Shown one piece after another: positions 8,519 through 16,303 of a stretch of 64,000 bases of DNA. How positions within the stretch are numbered: the first letter of the stretch is position 1; each line of letters begins with the position of its first letter. The DNA comes from Streptomyces sp. NBC_00775 (lineage in GTDB: Bacteria; Actinomycetota; Actinomycetes; Streptomycetales; Streptomycetaceae), in NCBI RefSeq assembly GCF_036347135.1, contig NZ_CP108938.1, forward strand, positions 3,162,001-3,226,000, in the 5' to 3' direction. Below the pieces are notes generated by a model. It did not search any database, was not told the origin of the DNA, and saw only the letters and a list, made by a program, of their open reading frames with translations. A program made the translations under genes and the position numbers.

Positions 8519-10123
8519 CTAGGCCGCGGGCTCCACCCCGGCCCGCAGCAGCCCGTACGTGTACGCGTCCTCCAGGGCCTGCCAGGACGCGGCGATGACG
8601 TTCTCGGCGACGCCCACCGTGGACCACTCGCCGGTGCCGTCCGAGGTGGAGATCAGGACGCGCGTCGTGGACTGGGTGCCGTGCTTGCCCTCGAGGATGC
8701 GGACCTTGTAGTCGACGAGCTCCAGCTTGGCGAGCTGGGGGTAGATCTTCTCCAGGGCGACCCGGAGGGCGCGGTCGAGGGCGTTGACCGGGCCGTTGCC
8801 CTCGGCGGTGGCGACGATGCGCTCACCCTTGGCGAAGAGCTTGACCGTGGCCTCGTTGGCGTGGGTGCCGTCGGGGCGGTCCTCGACGATGGCCCGCCAG
8901 GACTCCACCTCGAAGTACTTCCGGGCCTTGCCCTCGGCCTCCGCGCGGAGCAGGAGCTCGAAGGACGCGTCGGCCGCCTCGTACGTGTAGCCCTGGAGCT
9001 CGCGCTCCTTGACGCGGTCGACGACCCGGCCCACCAGCTCGCGGTCGCCGCTGATGTCGATGCCGAGCTCTTTGCCCTTGAGCTCGACGGAGGCGCGGCC
9101 CGCCATGTCGGAGACCAGCATCCGCATGGTGTTGCCGACCTGCTCGGGTTCGATGTGCTGGTACAGGGCCGGATCGACCTTGATCGCGGAGGCGTGCAGG
9201 CCCCCCTTGTGGGCGAAGGCGGAGACGCCCACGTACGGCTGGTGCGTGGCGGGGGTGAGGTTGACGACCTCGGCGATCGCGTGCGAGATCCTCGTCATCT
9301 CGCGCAGGGCGCCTTCGGGGAGCACCTTCTTGCCGTACTTCAGCTCCAGGGCCGCCACCACGGGGAACAGGTTCGAGTTGCCGACCCGCTCGCCGTAGCC
9401 GTTGGCCGTGCACTGCACGTGGGTCGCGCCCGCGTCCACCGCGGCCAGGGTGTTCGCGACCGCGCAGCCCGTGTCGTCCTGGGCGTGGATGCCGAGCCGG
9501 GCGCCGGTGTCCGCGAGGACCGTGGCGACGACCGCCTGGACCTGGGCCGGGAGCATGCCGCCGTTGGTGTCGCAGAGTACGACCACGTCGGCGCCCGCCT
9601 CCGAGGCGGCGCGGACCACGGCCTTCGCGTACTCCGGGTTCGCGCGGTAGCCGTCGAAGAAGTGCTCGCAGTCGACGAAGACCCGGCGGCCGTGGGAGCG
9701 GAGGTAGGAGACCGTGTCGCGGACCATCTCCAGGTTCTCTTCGAGGGTGGTCCGCAGGGCGAGTTCCACATGGCGGTCATGGGACTTCGCCACCAACGTG
9801 ATCACCGGGGCTCCGGACTCCAGCAGCCCCTTGACCTGCGGGTCCTCGCTCGCCTTGGCTCCCGCGCGGCGGGTGGAGCCGAACGCCACCAGCTGGGCGT
9901 GCTTGAAGTCGATCTCCTGCTGGGCGCGGGCGAAGAACTCGGTGTCGCGCGGGTTGGCGCCGGGCCAGCCGCCCTCGATGAAGCCCACCCCGAAGTCGTC
10001 CAGGTGCCGTGCGATGGCCAGCTTGTCCGCCACGGTGAGGTTGATGCCCTCACGCTGCGCGCCGTCGCGCAGGGTCGTGTCGAAGACGTGGAACGAATCG
10101 TCGAGCTCGCTGGTTTCGGTCAT
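8519..10123 (-). CDS. cimA: Citramalate synthase
   Basis: 534 residues. Condenses pyruvate with acetyl-CoA to (R)-citramalate, the first step of the threonine-independent route to isoleucine. N-terminal DRE-TIM barrel with the metal/substrate loop FDTTLRDGAQREG (residues 14-26), HAQDDTGCAVANT and NGYGERVGN motifs of the isopropylmalate/citramalate synthase family, and a C-terminal LeuA-type allosteric dimer domain (about 400-530) that normally binds the end product. The length and the FIEGGWPGANPRDTEFF segment fit the CimA group rather than LeuA. AGGAG precedes the ATG at 10123 (a longer in-frame ORF to 10342 runs through the leader and is not used). Preceded by a leader peptide and attenuator. 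LeuB and IlvBNC/IlvE, which complete the pathway, lie elsewhere in the window. Confidence 0.95.
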   Translation of the reverse strand: MTETSELDDSFHVFDTTLRDGAQREGINLTVADKLAIARHLDDFGVGFIEGGWPGANPRDTEFFARAQQEIDFKHAQLVAFGSTRRAGAKASEDPQVKGLLESGAPVITLVAKSHDRHVELALRTTLEENLEMVRDTVSYLRSHGRRVFVDCEHFFDGYRANPEYAKAVVRAASEAGADVVVLCDTNGGMLPAQVQAVVATVLADTGARLGIHAQDDTGCAVANTLAAVDAGATHVQCTANGYGERVGNSNLFPVVAALELKYGKKVLPEGALREMTRISHAIAEVVNLTPATHQPYVGVSAFAHKGGLHASAIKVDPALYQHIEPEQVGNTMRMLVSDMAGRASVELKGKELGIDISGDRELVGRVVDRVKERELQGYTYEAADASFELLLRAEAEGKARKYFEVESWRAIVEDRPDGTHANEATVKLFAKGERIVATAEGNGPVNALDRALRVALEKIYPQLAKLELVDYKVRILEGKHGTQSTTRVLISTSDGTGEWSTVGVAENVIAASWQALEDAYTYGLLRAGVEPAA

Positions 10124-10230
10124 GGTGTTCGGCTCCTGATGTCGGATCTCGGTCTGTACCGGAATGACCGGCTCCACCGTCCCCCAATACTCCCTCGCGC
10201 TCTCTTCCCGGCTTGAGGTGGGCCAGGAAA

Positions 10231-10258
10231 ACGAAAAACCTCTCGCGGGTGCGAGAGG
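10231..10258 (-). terminator. Attenuator terminator upstream of cimA
   Basis: On the minus strand an 8-bp stem CCTCTCGC-ACCC-GCGAGAGG (arms 10251-10258 and 10239-10246) is followed at once by TTTTTCGTTTTCC. This is a classic intrinsic terminator, placed between a short leader ORF and cimA. True U-runs are unusual in Streptomyces intergenic DNA, which supports function. Confidence 0.8.
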
Positions 10259-10313
10259 TCTGCGCGCGGGTCGAGGACGACGGTGTCCGCCCGTACGTGG
10301 TGGTACGTGGCGG

Positions 10314-10349
10314 TCACTGCGGACCGGCGCGCCTGCTGCCAATAATCAT
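10314..10349 (-). CDS. Putative cimA leader peptide with two Ile codons
   Basis: An 11-codon ORF encoding MIIGSRRAGPQ on the minus strand, ending 55 bases before the terminator stem. Codons 2 and 3 are both ATT, a rare isoleucine codon in this high-GC genome, directly after the start. CimA makes the precursor of isoleucine, so ribosome stalling at these codons when charged tRNA-Ile is scarce would favour read-through. No clear Shine-Dalgarno sequence is seen, so initiation may be leaderless or weak. Inference from layout; not shown by experiment here. Confidence 0.65.
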   Translation of the reverse strand: MIIGSRRAGPQ

Positions 10350-10358
10350 GGCGAACGA

Positions 10359-10397
10359 GAGCACGGGGGCAGTCTGGCACATACCGCCCCCGTGCTC
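10359..10397 (-). terminator. Terminator after the PD40 gene
   Basis: 12-bp perfect inverted repeat with arms 10359-10370 and 10386-10397 (GAGCACGGGGGC and its complement) and a 15-base loop. It lies between the stop of the upstream PD40 gene and the cimA leader ATG at 10349, so the cimA promoter must overlap it or lie inside the loop. Confidence 0.65.
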
Positions 10398-10431
10398 ACG
10401 GGGTGTCTCAGGATGCGAACAGCGCGTTGGT

Positions 10432-11505
10432 TCAGCGCACGGTGAGGAACACGTCCGAGGCCCCGTTGGTGTCCCCCGGCACCAGGTCGTCGGCCGTGGA
10501 GCTGAAGACGACGGCACGGCCGTGCCGGGTGACCGCGCCCGGAAGGGCGGTCGCGCCCGCCGGGCCGACGGTGTGGCGTTCGCCGGTGCGCCGGTCGAGC
10601 AGCACCAGCCCGTCGTCCTCGGTCAGCAGGACGTGCCGCAGGGTGCTGTCGGCCGCGTCGGCGACCCCGTCGGCGATCCGCTGGACAAGGTCGGTGCGCA
10701 GGTCGCGTACGTACGTAGCCGACGTCCCGTCCTGTGCCCGGGAGTTGAAGAGGACCCGGCTGCCGTCGGAGGAGAGCTGGACGAGACCGGCCGCGGTCCC
10801 CGTGTCCACCCGGCGCGTCTCGCCCGTGTCGCGGTCCTTGACGTAGAGCTGGACGACGGCGCCCTGGCTGGTGCGGACGAGCAGGCCGTACGCGACGGTG
10901 CGGCCGTCCGCGCTGAGCGAGGCGCCCATGATCATGCCCTCGGGCGGCAGCGGCGAGATCTGCTCGTCGGTGCCGGTGGCCAGGTCGCGGACGTACAGCA
11001 CGCGGGCGTACTGGTCACCGGCCCGATTACCGATCGTGTACGCCGCCTGCCGGCCATCGGCGCTGATCGCGGCGGCCTCGCCCAGCTCGTAGGAGGCGGT
11101 GTCGGGCAGCTGGGCCGGCCACAGCTGCTGTGTCTCCCCGGTCACACGGTCGTAGACGTACGGCTTCGGGTAGCGGTTGCCGTTGGAATACGCGACGCGG
11201 CGGCCGTTCGCGCTGAGCACCGCGTGCGTGGTGTAGAGCATGTCCTCGGGCACCTGGGCCAACGTCCCGGTGCGCAGGTCCTTCACGTACACGCGGGTGT
11301 CGTAGCCGCCCGTGGGGTCCGCCGAGACGAAGACGGCGTACCGGCCGTCGGAGCTGACCGTGCTGCCGGACGACGCGGCCGTGAGCTGGACACCGCCGGT
11401 GCCGGTGCTCACCCGCTCGGTTCCCGCCGGCGCGGCGTGGGCGGGGGTCACGGTCAGGGTGAGCGCGGCGGCCAAGGCGGCGGCGCTCCACAGCGACGGT
11501 CTCAT
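10432..11505 (-). CDS. Exported beta-propeller (PD40/TolB-like) protein, second of pair
   Basis: 357 residues with a signal peptide (1-24, AHAAPAG). The mature part is made of repeated blades of the form SxDGRYAVFxS...VYVKDLRTG, SANGRRVAYSN...VYDRVTG, SADGRQAAYTI...VRDLATG, SADGRTVAYGL...VKDRDTG, SSDGSRVLFNS...VRDLRTD: WD40-like PD40 repeats, enough for a six- or seven-blade propeller. Such proteins act as binding scaffolds outside the cell; no enzyme motif is visible. The ATG overlaps the stop of the preceding gene by four bases (ATGA), so the two are translationally coupled. Confidence 0.85.
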   Translation of the reverse strand: MRPSLWSAAALAAALTLTVTPAHAAPAGTERVSTGTGGVQLTAASSGSTVSSDGRYAVFVSADPTGGYDTRVYVKDLRTGTLAQVPEDMLYTTHAVLSANGRRVAYSNGNRYPKPYVYDRVTGETQQLWPAQLPDTASYELGEAAAISADGRQAAYTIGNRAGDQYARVLYVRDLATGTDEQISPLPPEGMIMGASLSADGRTVAYGLLVRTSQGAVVQLYVKDRDTGETRRVDTGTAAGLVQLSSDGSRVLFNSRAQDGTSATYVRDLRTDLVQRIADGVADAADSTLRHVLLTEDDGLVLLDRRTGERHTVGPAGATALPGAVTRHGRAVVFSSTADDLVPGDTNGASDVFLTVR

Positions 11506-12788
11506 CGGCGCCCCTCCGGTTCCCGTACGAAGATGTCGTCGACCCCGTTGCCGTCGCCGGGGACGAGGTTCGTGGCCGCCGAGGAGAAGGCGGCCCGGCT
11601 CTGACTGAGCGATACCGTGCCCGCGGCGCCGTCCGCCTGGGTGCCGTCGGCGGCGACGCTCACGCGCTCGACGGCGCCCGTCCGCAGGTCCTTGACGAAG
11701 ACGTCGGCGACGCCGTTGGTGTCACCGGGGACGAGGTTGGTGGCGCTGGAGACGAAGGCGACGCGGTGGCCGTCCGCGCTCAGAACCGCGCCCTGGCTCG
11801 GGCCGTCGGGCTGGGTGCCGTCGGTGGCGGTGCTCACGCGCACGGTCTTCTGCCGCTTGCGGTCGAAGAGGAACACGTCGGTGTAGAAGTTTTTGTCGTC
11901 GGGGACAAGGGAGCTCACATTGGAGTTGAAGGCGACCAGCCGGCCGTTCGCGCTGATGGATCCGTCCCACGAACTCTGCTTGTAGACGTAGCGGGTGGGC
12001 AGGCTCACCTGTTCCGTCGTGCCCTTCACGCGGTCGCGCACATACACGTTCAGGGCGTGGGTGTAGTCGTGCGAGGGGTCCAGCTGGTCCGCCGTGTCGA
12101 AGACGACGAACCGGCCGTCCGCACTGAACGAGGTCGCCCCGGAGTCGCTTTCGCCGAGGGTGCCGTCGGTGCGGTACTGGATCAGCTCGGTGCGGCCGGT
12201 CCTGCGGTCGAGGACGATCGCGTCGTCCCGGCCGTTGGTGTCGCCGGGCGCGGCGTCCGGGGTCGCGGTGGTGTACGACACGAACCGGCCGTTCGCGCTG
12301 ATCACGGGCGAGTAGTTGAGCCTGTAGCGGGGCGGTGCGTCCGGGTGGCCGGTGCTGATGCGCTGGGTTCGGTGTGTTCTGCGGTCGTGGAGGTAGATGT
12401 CGTCGAGGCCGTTGTCGTCGCCCTTCGCGAGTGCGGCGGTGGTGGCGAAGACGACGTAGCGGCCGTCCGCACTGATCGCGGGGTGGTCGGCCGGGCCCTC
12501 GGCGACGCGCTGGGTGCGGCCGGTCCGCAGGTCGCGTACGAACACGTCCGCGACACCGTTCGTGTCCCCGGGCACGAGGTTGCCTGCGGCCGAAGTGAAC
12601 GCCACATAGCGGCCGTTGGCACTGATCGCGGGCGCGGCGGACGCGCCGTCGCCCTCAAGTCCGCCGGTGGCGGTACTGATCCGCTCGACGCGTGGTGCGT
12701 GCGGGGCCGCCATGGTGGTCGGGACGGCGGCTCCGACGAGCCCGAGCACCATGGCGGCACCTAAGGACACACGTGCGGCAGTGGACAT
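11502..12788 (-). CDS. Exported beta-propeller (PD40/TolB-like) protein, first of pair
   Basis: 428 residues from ATG 12788, preceded by CCGGGGGAAATC; a longer frame to 12890 has no signal and is not used. Signal peptide 1-26, then about seven PD40 blades with the pattern SANGRYVAFTSAA.NLVPGDTNGVADVFVRDLRTG. The NLVPGDxNGxxDxF element recurs at least five times and looks like a calcium-binding turn (DxNGxxD). It is paralogous to the gene after it and coupled to it. Function unknown; an extracellular scaffold or adhesin is a guess. A small hairpin (12813-12833) lies in the 5' leader. Confidence 0.87.
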   Translation of the reverse strand: MSTAARVSLGAAMVLGLVGAAVPTTMAAPHAPRVERISTATGGLEGDGASAAPAISANGRYVAFTSAAGNLVPGDTNGVADVFVRDLRTGRTQRVAEGPADHPAISADGRYVVFATTAALAKGDDNGLDDIYLHDRRTHRTQRISTGHPDAPPRYRLNYSPVISANGRFVSYTTATPDAAPGDTNGRDDAIVLDRRTGRTELIQYRTDGTLGESDSGATSFSADGRFVVFDTADQLDPSHDYTHALNVYVRDRVKGTTEQVSLPTRYVYKQSSWDGSISANGRLVAFNSNVSSLVPDDKNFYTDVFLFDRKRQKTVRVSTATDGTQPDGPSQGAVLSADGHRVAFVSSATNLVPGDTNGVADVFVKDLRTGAVERVSVAADGTQADGAAGTVSLSQSRAAFSSAATNLVPGDGNGVDDIFVREPEGRR

Positions 12789-12936
12789 GATTTCCCCCGG
12801 GAATCCTGTCGTCCCCCGGTCCCGCACCGGGGGCTCATCCGGATGCAACCGCACCACGCACCCCGGGTCAATGCGTTCGATTACGTACAACCCGGGCGAC
12901 TGATCGACCGTCCGCGAGCCCCGGAAGCCACCACTG

Positions 12937-13527
12937 TCAGCCGAGCGACTCGTCCAGGAACTCCCTTACGTGGGACAGGATCTGGGCACGGTCGGTGCCG
13001 CGCAGACCGATCGCCACATGGATGGAGAAGCCGTCGAGCAGGGCGCGCAGCCGGGCGGCGAACCGGTCCGGGTCGACGGCCCGGAACTCGCCGCGCGAGA
13101 CACCCTCCGCGATCAGCGCCACCAGGTCGCGGTGCCAGGCGCCCTCGATGGCGACCTGTCGCTCGCGGGCGTCGTCGTCGGCGTTCTGCGAGCGGTTCCA
13201 GACCTCCAGCCAGAGCGTCCAGTGCGGGTCGCGGTGGCCGTCGGGGACGTACAGGTCGACGTACGCGTCGAGGCGTTCGCGGGCGGTTCCCCGTGCGGCC
13301 AGCAGTCGGCCGCGCTCCCCGCCGAGGCGGCCCTCGCTCCACTCCAGGGTCTGCAGCAGCAGCTCGTCCTTGGAGCGGAAGTAGTAGAGGAGATGGCCGC
13401 TGCTCATGCCGACCTCGCGGCCGAGCCCCGCCATGGTGAGCTTCTCCAGACCGCGCTCCGCGATCATGTCCATGGCGGCGGCGAGCACGTCCTCCCGCGG
13501 GGGCGCGTTCTTTCGCGCACCGGCCAT
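12937..13527 (-). CDS. TetR-family regulator of the urease/agmatine locus
   Basis: 196 residues. N-terminal helix-turn-helix (residues about 12-58: ...DMIAERGLEKLTMAGLGREVGMSSGHLLYYFRSKDELL) typical of TetR/AcrR proteins, followed by a helical ligand domain. The ATG at 13527 lies 12 bases after the stop of the agmatine deiminase gene, so it is the last gene of the ureAB-ureC-deiminase operon. An array of near-identical palindromes in the divergent promoter region (17072-17197) is the obvious candidate for its binding sites. BetI/RutR-like nitrogen regulators have the same size and layout, but the ligand is not known here. Confidence 0.9.
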   Translation of the reverse strand: MAGARKNAPPREDVLAAAMDMIAERGLEKLTMAGLGREVGMSSGHLLYYFRSKDELLLQTLEWSEGRLGGERGRLLAARGTARERLDAYVDLYVPDGHRDPHWTLWLEVWNRSQNADDDARERQVAIEGAWHRDLVALIAEGVSRGEFRAVDPDRFAARLRALLDGFSIHVAIGLRGTDRAQILSHVREFLDESLG

Positions 13528-13538
13528 CGCCCGACTCC

Positions 13539-14576
13539 CTAGATCTTCGGCTGCTGCTGGGTGATGCAGTGGATGCCTCCGCCGCCCGCGAAGATCGTAC
13601 GTGCGTCCACGAGTGTCACCGTGCGCTCCGGGAACAGCCGGCGGAAGATCCCGGCCGCGATCTCGTCGCGCGGGTCGTCGAAGCCGCAGAGCACGACGCC
13701 GCCGTTGCAGAGGTAGTGGTTGATGTAGGAGTAGTCCGCCCAGTGGCCGTCGGCCTCCAGGACGGTCGGGGCCGGGACCTCGACGACCTCCAGACGGCGG
13801 CCGCGCGCGTCGGTCTGCGCCTTCAGCAGGCCGATGATCTCCTTGCTGACCTCGTGGTCGGGGTGCGCCGGGTCCTGCTGGGAGTGCGCGACGACCACGC
13901 CGGGGCGCGCGAAGGCGGCCACGATGTCGACATGGCCGAGCGTGCCGAAGCCGTACGGAGGATAGTCGCCGGTCAGTCCGCGCGGCAGCCAGATCGCCTT
14001 GCGGGTGCCGAGCTGGGCGTGGATCTCCGCCTCGACCTGTTCGCGGGTCCAGTCGGGGTTGCGCTCGGGGCCGAGCTGCACGGTCTCGGTGAGCAGCACC
14101 GCGCCCTCGCCGTCGACGTGGATCGCGCCGCCCTCGTTGACCAGCTTCGAGGCGTACGTACGCGCTCCGGCGAGGTCGGCGACGTACGCACCGATCTTGG
14201 AGTCGTGCTCCCAGCGGGCCCAGTCCTGGGCGCCCCAGCCGTTGAACGTCCAGTCCACGGCGGCGAGTTCGCCCTTCCCGTTGGTGAGGAAGGTGGGGCC
14301 TATGTCGCGCATCCAGGCGTCGTCGAGTTCGCGTTCGACGGTGTCGATGTCCGGGCCGAGCAGCGCCCGCGCGTCGGCCGACTGCCCCGGCCCGACCACG
14401 ACCGTGACCGGTTCGAAGCGGCGGATCGTCCGGGCCACCGCCGCCCAGGCCGCCCGCGACTCGGCGAGGTCGTCCGGGTTGTCGAAGGTGGGGTTGGGGC
14501 CCGGCCACGCCATCCAGGTGCGCTCGTGCGGGGTCCACTCGGCGGGCATACGGAAGCCGTCGGCGGCAGCAGACAT
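13539..14576 (-). CDS. aguA: Agmatine deiminase
   Basis: 345 residues. Hydrolyses agmatine to N-carbamoylputrescine and ammonia. Recognised by the peptidyl-arginine-deiminase fold motifs MPAEWTPHERTWMAWP at the N-terminus, DDAWMRDIGPTFL, NGWGAQDW, EGGAIHVDGEG, and the catalytic cysteine in GGGGIHCITQQQP (C337). ATG 14576 is preceded by TAAGGACC; an alternative ATG at 14603 overlaps the ureC stop as TGATG but has no ribosome binding site. Its place in a urease operon suggests coordinated ammonia release from guanidino and urea compounds. The next enzyme, N-carbamoylputrescine amidase, is not in the window. Confidence 0.94.
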   Translation of the reverse strand: MSAAADGFRMPAEWTPHERTWMAWPGPNPTFDNPDDLAESRAAWAAVARTIRRFEPVTVVVGPGQSADARALLGPDIDTVERELDDAWMRDIGPTFLTNGKGELAAVDWTFNGWGAQDWARWEHDSKIGAYVADLAGARTYASKLVNEGGAIHVDGEGAVLLTETVQLGPERNPDWTREQVEAEIHAQLGTRKAIWLPRGLTGDYPPYGFGTLGHVDIVAAFARPGVVVAHSQQDPAHPDHEVSKEIIGLLKAQTDARGRRLEVVEVPAPTVLEADGHWADYSYINHYLCNGGVVLCGFDDPRDEIAAGIFRRLFPERTVTLVDARTIFAGGGGIHCITQQQPKI

Positions 14577-14602
14577 CGGGGGGTCCTTAGGGGCGGTGAA
14601 CA

Positions 14603-16303
14603 TCAGAGGAAGTAGAGGCGGTTGAGGGATACGGAGTCGGCGGGCTCGGAGCGCAACGGGTCGCCGTCGAGGGTGACCAGCCCGGTGCGCTGGTCCACGT
14701 CGACGGCTCCGGTACGGGAGTTGAGCCGCAGGTCGGCGGGGCCGATCCCGCGGGTGCCGCGCACGGCGACCCGTCGGCGGCGCGTCGGCATGCGGTCGTT
14801 GCCCTGGTCGAGCGCGGCCTGCGCGACGAAGGCCACCGAGATCTCGGCGGGTGTCGCGCCGTGCGCCCCGAACTGCGGTCCCAGGACGAGAGGTTCGCAG
14901 GTGTCGGTCGCCGCGTTGGGGTCGCCGACGACTCCGTACGCCGGGAAGCCGGACTTCAGCACGAGCTGCGGCTTGGCGCCGAAGTACTCGGGCCGCCAGA
15001 GCACGATGTCGGCGAGCTTGCCGACCTCGATGGAGCCGACCTCGTGGGCCAGGCCGTGCGCGATGGCGGGGTTGATGGTGAGCTTGGCCATGTAGCGCAG
15101 GACGCGTTCGTTGTCGTGGTCCTCGGGGGCGCCGAGCTCGGCCTTCATCTTTCCGGCCATCGCGAAGGTGCGGCGTACGGTCTCGCCCGCGCGGCCCATG
15201 CCCTGCGCGTCCGACGAGGTGATGCCGATCGCGCCCAGGTCGTGCAGCACGTCCTCGGCGCCCATCGTGCCGGCCCGGATCCGGTCGCGGGCCATGGCCG
15301 CGTCGCCGGGCAGGTCGGTCTTCAGGTCGTGGACGGAGACGATCATCCCGTAGTGCTCGGCGACCGCGTCGCGGCCGAAGGGCAGGGTGGGGTTGGTGGA
15401 GGAGCCGATGACGTTCGGAACGCCCGCCATTTTCAGGACGTTCGGCACGTGTCCACCGCCGCAGCCCTCGATGTGGAAGGCGTGAATCGTCCGCCCTTCG
15501 AGGACCCGCAGCGTGTCCTCGACCGACAGGCACTCATTCAACCCGTCACTGTGCAGGGCGACTTGGACGTCGTGCTCCTCGGCGACACGCAACGCGGTGT
15601 CGAGCGCGCGGGTGTGGGCGCCCATGTCCTCGTGGACCTTGAAGCCGCTCGCGCCGCCTTCGGCGAGGGCCTCGACCAAGGGTGCGTCGGAGGACGACGA
15701 ACCCCGGCCCAGGAAGCCGATGTTGACCGGCCAGGCGTCGAAGGCGCTGAAGGCGTGGCGCAGTGCCCAGGGGGAGTTGACGCCGACGCCCCACACCGGC
15801 CCGAACTCCTGGCCGATGATCGTGGTCACGCCGGAGGCGAGCGAGGCCTCCATGATGCGCGGTGACAGCAGGTGGACGTGGGTGTCGACGGCTCCGGCGG
15901 TGGCGATCAGCCCCTCGCCCGAGACGATCGAGGTCCCCGTACCGACCACCACGTCCACCCCGTCGAGGGTGTCGGGGTTTCCGGCCCGCCCGATCGCGCA
16001 GATCCGCCCCTCGCGAATGCCGATGGAGACCTTGCGGATCCCCTGGACCGCGTCGATCACCACGACATTGCTGATGACGACGTCGCAGGTCTCGCGGACG
16101 GCGGCGGCCTTGAGGTGCAGCCCGTCGCGGGCGGTCTTGCCGAAGCCGGCGAGGAACTCGTCGCCGTACTTCTGGGCGTCGGACTCGACGCGGATGGTCA
16201 GCCCCGAGTCGCCGAGGCGGACGCGGTCACCGGCGCGGGGTCCGTGGGTGGCGGCGTAGGCGTAGGGATCGACGCCGCCGCTCATCGGTTCGACGCTGCT
16301 CAT
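14603..16303 (-). CDS. ureC: Urease alpha subunit, divergent type
   Basis: 566 residues, the nickel-containing catalytic subunit. Ligands are in place by comparison with Klebsiella urease: H142/H144 (VDTHVH), the lysine to be carbamylated K222 with H224 (GFKVHEDMG), H251 (LHSDGLNE), H277 (FHIEGCGGGH), D365 (TSSDAQ). The flap differs: the usual VCHHL is SVHDL, so the flap cysteine is Val 324, catalytic H325 is kept and the second His is Asp. HEDWG is HEDMG. The start overlaps the ureAB stop by four bases. Accessory genes ureD, E, F, G are absent from the window, so maturation would need proteins encoded elsewhere. Probably a second, orphan urease; reduced or altered activity is possible. Confidence 0.93.
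   Translation of the reverse strand: MSSVEPMSGGVDPYAYAATHGPRAGDRVRLGDSGLTIRVESDAQKYGDEFLAGFGKTARDGLHLKAAAVRETCDVVISNVVVIDAVQGIRKVSIGIREGRICAIGRAGNPDTLDGVDVVVGTGTSIVSGEGLIATAGAVDTHVHLLSPRIMEASLASGVTTIIGQEFGPVWGVGVNSPWALRHAFSAFDAWPVNIGFLGRGSSSSDAPLVEALAEGGASGFKVHEDMGAHTRALDTALRVAEEHDVQVALHSDGLNECLSVEDTLRVLEGRTIHAFHIEGCGGGHVPNVLKMAGVPNVIGSSTNPTLPFGRDAVAEHYGMIVSVHDLKTDLPGDAAMARDRIRAGTMGAEDVLHDLGAIGITSSDAQGMGRAGETVRRTFAMAGKMKAELGAPEDHDNERVLRYMAKLTINPAIAHGLAHEVGSIEVGKLADIVLWRPEYFGAKPQLVLKSGFPAYGVVGDPNAATDTCEPLVLGPQFGAHGATPAEISVAFVAQAALDQGNDRMPTRRRRVAVRGTRGIGPADLRLNSRTGAVDVDQRTGLVTLDGDPLRSEPADSVSLNRLYFL

Larger units (their letters stand above)
10124..10431 (-). other. cimA leader region (308 bases without a full gene)
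   Basis: Reading on the minus strand from 10431: the terminator of the PD40 gene (10359-10397), the ATG of an 11-residue leader peptide (10349), its stop (10314), then about 55 bases that could form alternative pairings, then a terminator hairpin with U-run (10231-10258), then about 110 bases to the cimA ATG. No other gene is seen. Confidence 0.7.

Noticed and set aside
8681..10216. A 511-codon open frame on the plus strand opposite cimA
   Set aside because: It is the antisense of a clearly recognised enzyme; its composition (Val/Gly/Asp/Arg rich, no domain) is typical of high-GC antisense frames.
10124..10431. A riboswitch or T-box upstream of cimA
   Set aside because: No T-box specifier or antiterminator TGGNACC-type sequence was found; leader peptide plus terminator explains the region better.
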